A DNA stretch of 64,000 nucleotides, from assembly GCF_034670125.1 (NCBI RefSeq), contig NZ_JAXMOC010000001.1, positions 1 to 64,000 on the forward strand. Reading direction: 5' to 3'. Below, one piece after another: positions 62,599 through 64,000 of this stretch. The notes beneath the pieces were generated by a model that saw only the letters and a list, made by a program, of their open reading frames with translations, was not told the origin of the DNA and searched no databases. Position 1 is the first letter of the stretch. Each line of letters begins with the position of its first letter. Origin of the DNA: Maricaulis sp034670125. Lineage in GTDB: Bacteria; Pseudomonadota; Alphaproteobacteria; Caulobacterales; Maricaulaceae. The translations under genes were made by a program, and so were the position numbers.

Positions 62599-64000
62599 TT
62601 ATTCCGCGGGACCGGACGCACCCGGCACTTCGCTGGCACGGATAGAAGCAAGATTGGCCTCGTGGCTGGCCCGGTCGATCCGGTAGAAATAGAGGAAACA
62701 CGCCCCGCCGATATAAAGCACCGCCATCATCGGGATGTAGAGTTGGGCCAGCCCGGTCACCACGCTCATCTCGACACCGCTCGTACGGGCATCATCGGGC
62801 ATCCCGACCATCGCGAGCATGATTGCCGCGACCATCGCCCCCAGCCCCGATGCGCATTTCTGCATGAAGGAGTTGGCGGCATAGAACAGACCTTCGGCGC
62901 GGCGCCCCGTCGCGACGGCGCTTGCGTCTGCCACATCGGCGATCATGGCATGGACCAGGATCGCAGATGAGATGGCGCAGGAGGCGTAAAGCGACGAGAT
63001 TACGAACAAGACCGGCAACAACAAGGGATTGTCGTTCGCATAGAACACGCCGATCAACCGCAGAATATAGGGCGAGATGACAAACAGGACCCCGGTCACC
63101 GCGAGCAGGAATGCGGCGCCGCGCTTGCCCAGCCGCTTTGAGAGCCGCGGCGCGATGGCCAGAGCCAGGAAGGCGCCGAGGAAGCCGTCCAGCGACAGAA
63201 TGGCCAGGCCGGGCCCGCCAAATCCCCAAAGCAGCGATCCGAAATAGAGGATCAGCGCGGAACTCATGCCGACAGCGGTGTATTTAAGGACACCAAAGGC
63301 CAAAACAGCGAGAAAACCCTTGTGGGAAAAGGTCTTGCGCATCATCCCCAGCGTCTGGAAGGGGTTGCGCGTCCGCGGCGGCGGCAATTGCCGCAGATAC
63401 TTGATCCGGTGATGTGTTCCCGCGGTCGAGACCAGCACGGACACAATCATGATCACCGCTCCGGTCACGCCGAAGGCAACATACCCATCCGGATTGGTGA
63501 TGCCAGAAGGGTGTTCCGGCGTCTCGGCGAGGAAAAAGGCGAGCGCGACGAAGGCCAGCCCGATGCCTCCAGCATAACCAAAGAAAAAGCGATAGCTCGC
63601 AATCGAGGTCCGCTCGTCATAGTCGGTGGCCAGTTCCGGGGCGAGCGCCGAGGATGGAATTTCATAAAGCGTGATGAAGGTTCGCACGCACGACGCCACG
63701 ATCACGATATACCAGAACAAACCAACTCCACTGAGACCTGCCGGAGGAAACCAGAGCAGGAGAAAACTGCCAGCAGCCGGCAGGGCGGAGGCATACATCA
63801 GCGGGTGCCGGCGGCCCCATCGCGTTCTCAGACTGTCAGAAATCTGGCCGACAATCGGGTCCGAGATCGCATCGACGATCATGACCGTCAGGATCGCCGC
63901 TCCGACAAGCTCGGCCGGAGCCCCCATCACATAATTGTAGAAGTACAGGAGGAAGACCTTGAACGCCGCGTCCTTGACGCCATAGGCCATGGAACCAATG
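62599..64000 (-). CDS. GPH-family MFS sugar/solute symporter, N-terminus cut by window edge
   Basis: A major facilitator of the glycoside-pentoside-hexuronide (MelB-like) family with about 12 helices. It contains AYGVKDAAFKVFLLYFYNYV near the start, DAISDPIVGQISDSLRTRWGRRHPLM (the GPH loop 2-3 signature), and QKCASGLGAMVAA late. The open frame continues through the window end (Ile-Gly-Ser before the first Met), and family members usually begin about 15 residues earlier, so the true start is off-window. It would carry the substrate or a product of the acyl-CoA island across the inner membrane. It ends 27 bases before the thiolase-like gene. Confidence 0.88.
   Translation of the reverse strand, partial: IGSMAYGVKDAAFKVFLLYFYNYVMGAPAELVGAAILTVMIVDAISDPIVGQISDSLRTRWGRRHPLMYASALPAAGSFLLLWFPPAGLSGVGLFWYIVIVASCVRTFITLYEIPSSALAPELATDYDERTSIASYRFFFGYAGGIGLAFVALAFFLAETPEHPSGITNPDGYVAFGVTGAVIMIVSVLVSTAGTHHRIKYLRQLPPPRTRNPFQTLGMMRKTFSHKGFLAVLAFGVLKYTAVGMSSALILYFGSLLWGFGGPGLAILSLDGFLGAFLALAIAPRLSKRLGKRGAAFLLAVTGVLFVISPYILRLIGVFYANDNPLLLPVLFVISSLYASCAISSAILVHAMIADVADASAVATGRRAEGLFYAANSFMQKCASGLGAMVAAIMLAMVGMPDDARTSGVEMSVVTGLAQLYIPMMAVLYIGGACFLYFYRIDRASHEANLASIRASEVPGASGPAE

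Noticed and set aside
1..64000. CRISPR arrays, insertion sequences, integrases, attachment sites, prophage
   Set aside because: No regularly spaced repeats, transposase, integrase or phage structural genes were seen.

Overview
The window looks like chromosome from a high-GC, Gram-negative, heterotrophic alphaproteobacterium. The pointers are a SAM-II-type riboswitch (a mostly alphaproteobacterial element), an Entner-Doudoroff zwf-pgl-edd operon, a TonB-dependent receptor, a TamA/TamB pair and a BCCT osmolyte transporter. The gene repertoire and protein style suggest the Hyphomonadaceae/Maricaulaceae (Maricaulis-like). That placement is inference from the sequence, not a database match.

Layout. 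1-441: a terminator from an off-window gene, then a promoter carrying a perfect AT-rich palindrome, then a SAM-II-like aptamer. 442-3522: a tightly coupled hom-metX-metB methionine operon. 3519-13302: glycerol kinase, a lipase-like hydrolase, a BaiN/HI0933 flavoprotein, an RND efflux pair, a PQQ-type sugar dehydrogenase homologue and a small membrane protein. 13414-14544: a 376-aa protein of unknown function. 14627-19130: an ABC ATPase with a permease fused to an M1 aminopeptidase. 19338-25883: an ABC-F ATPase, an exported M14 peptidase and an alkylsulfatase-like lipoprotein.

26063-31315 is the most unusual part. A Crp/Fnr-type regulator with an intact cyclic-nucleotide phosphate-binding cassette converges on, and overlaps, a leftward three-gene cluster. 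The cluster encodes a TIR-transmembrane-TPR protein, a 202-aa protein I do not recognise, and a TPR / SLOG-like / class III cyclase-homology protein with altered substrate and catalytic positions. I read it as a candidate nucleotide-signalling or stress/defence module. It is followed by about 400 bases without a gene that contain nested perfect inverted repeats and could encode a structured RNA.

31718-36704 holds a DUF3108 protein and the leftward zwf-pgl-edd operon, with a GntR/LacI-like palindrome in its upstream region. hemN lies divergently. 38327-46173 carries envelope genes (tamA, tamB, an MscS-type channel, a CorA/ZntB-type transporter). 46196-49806 carries a BCCT transporter overlapping a TPR-sulfotransferase.

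49899-64000 is a lipid/acyl-CoA catabolic island: TonB receptor, MarR regulator, CaiB CoA-transferase, FadJ-like bifunctional enzyme, double-hotdog thioesterase, SDR, an LvaA/ACAD11-type kinase homologue, a tandem (double) TetR regulator, a DUF35 protein coupled to a thiolase-like protein, and a GPH/MFS transporter cut by the window edge. Several candidate operators lie in its promoters. No tRNA, rRNA, CRISPR array, insertion sequence or prophage was recognised.
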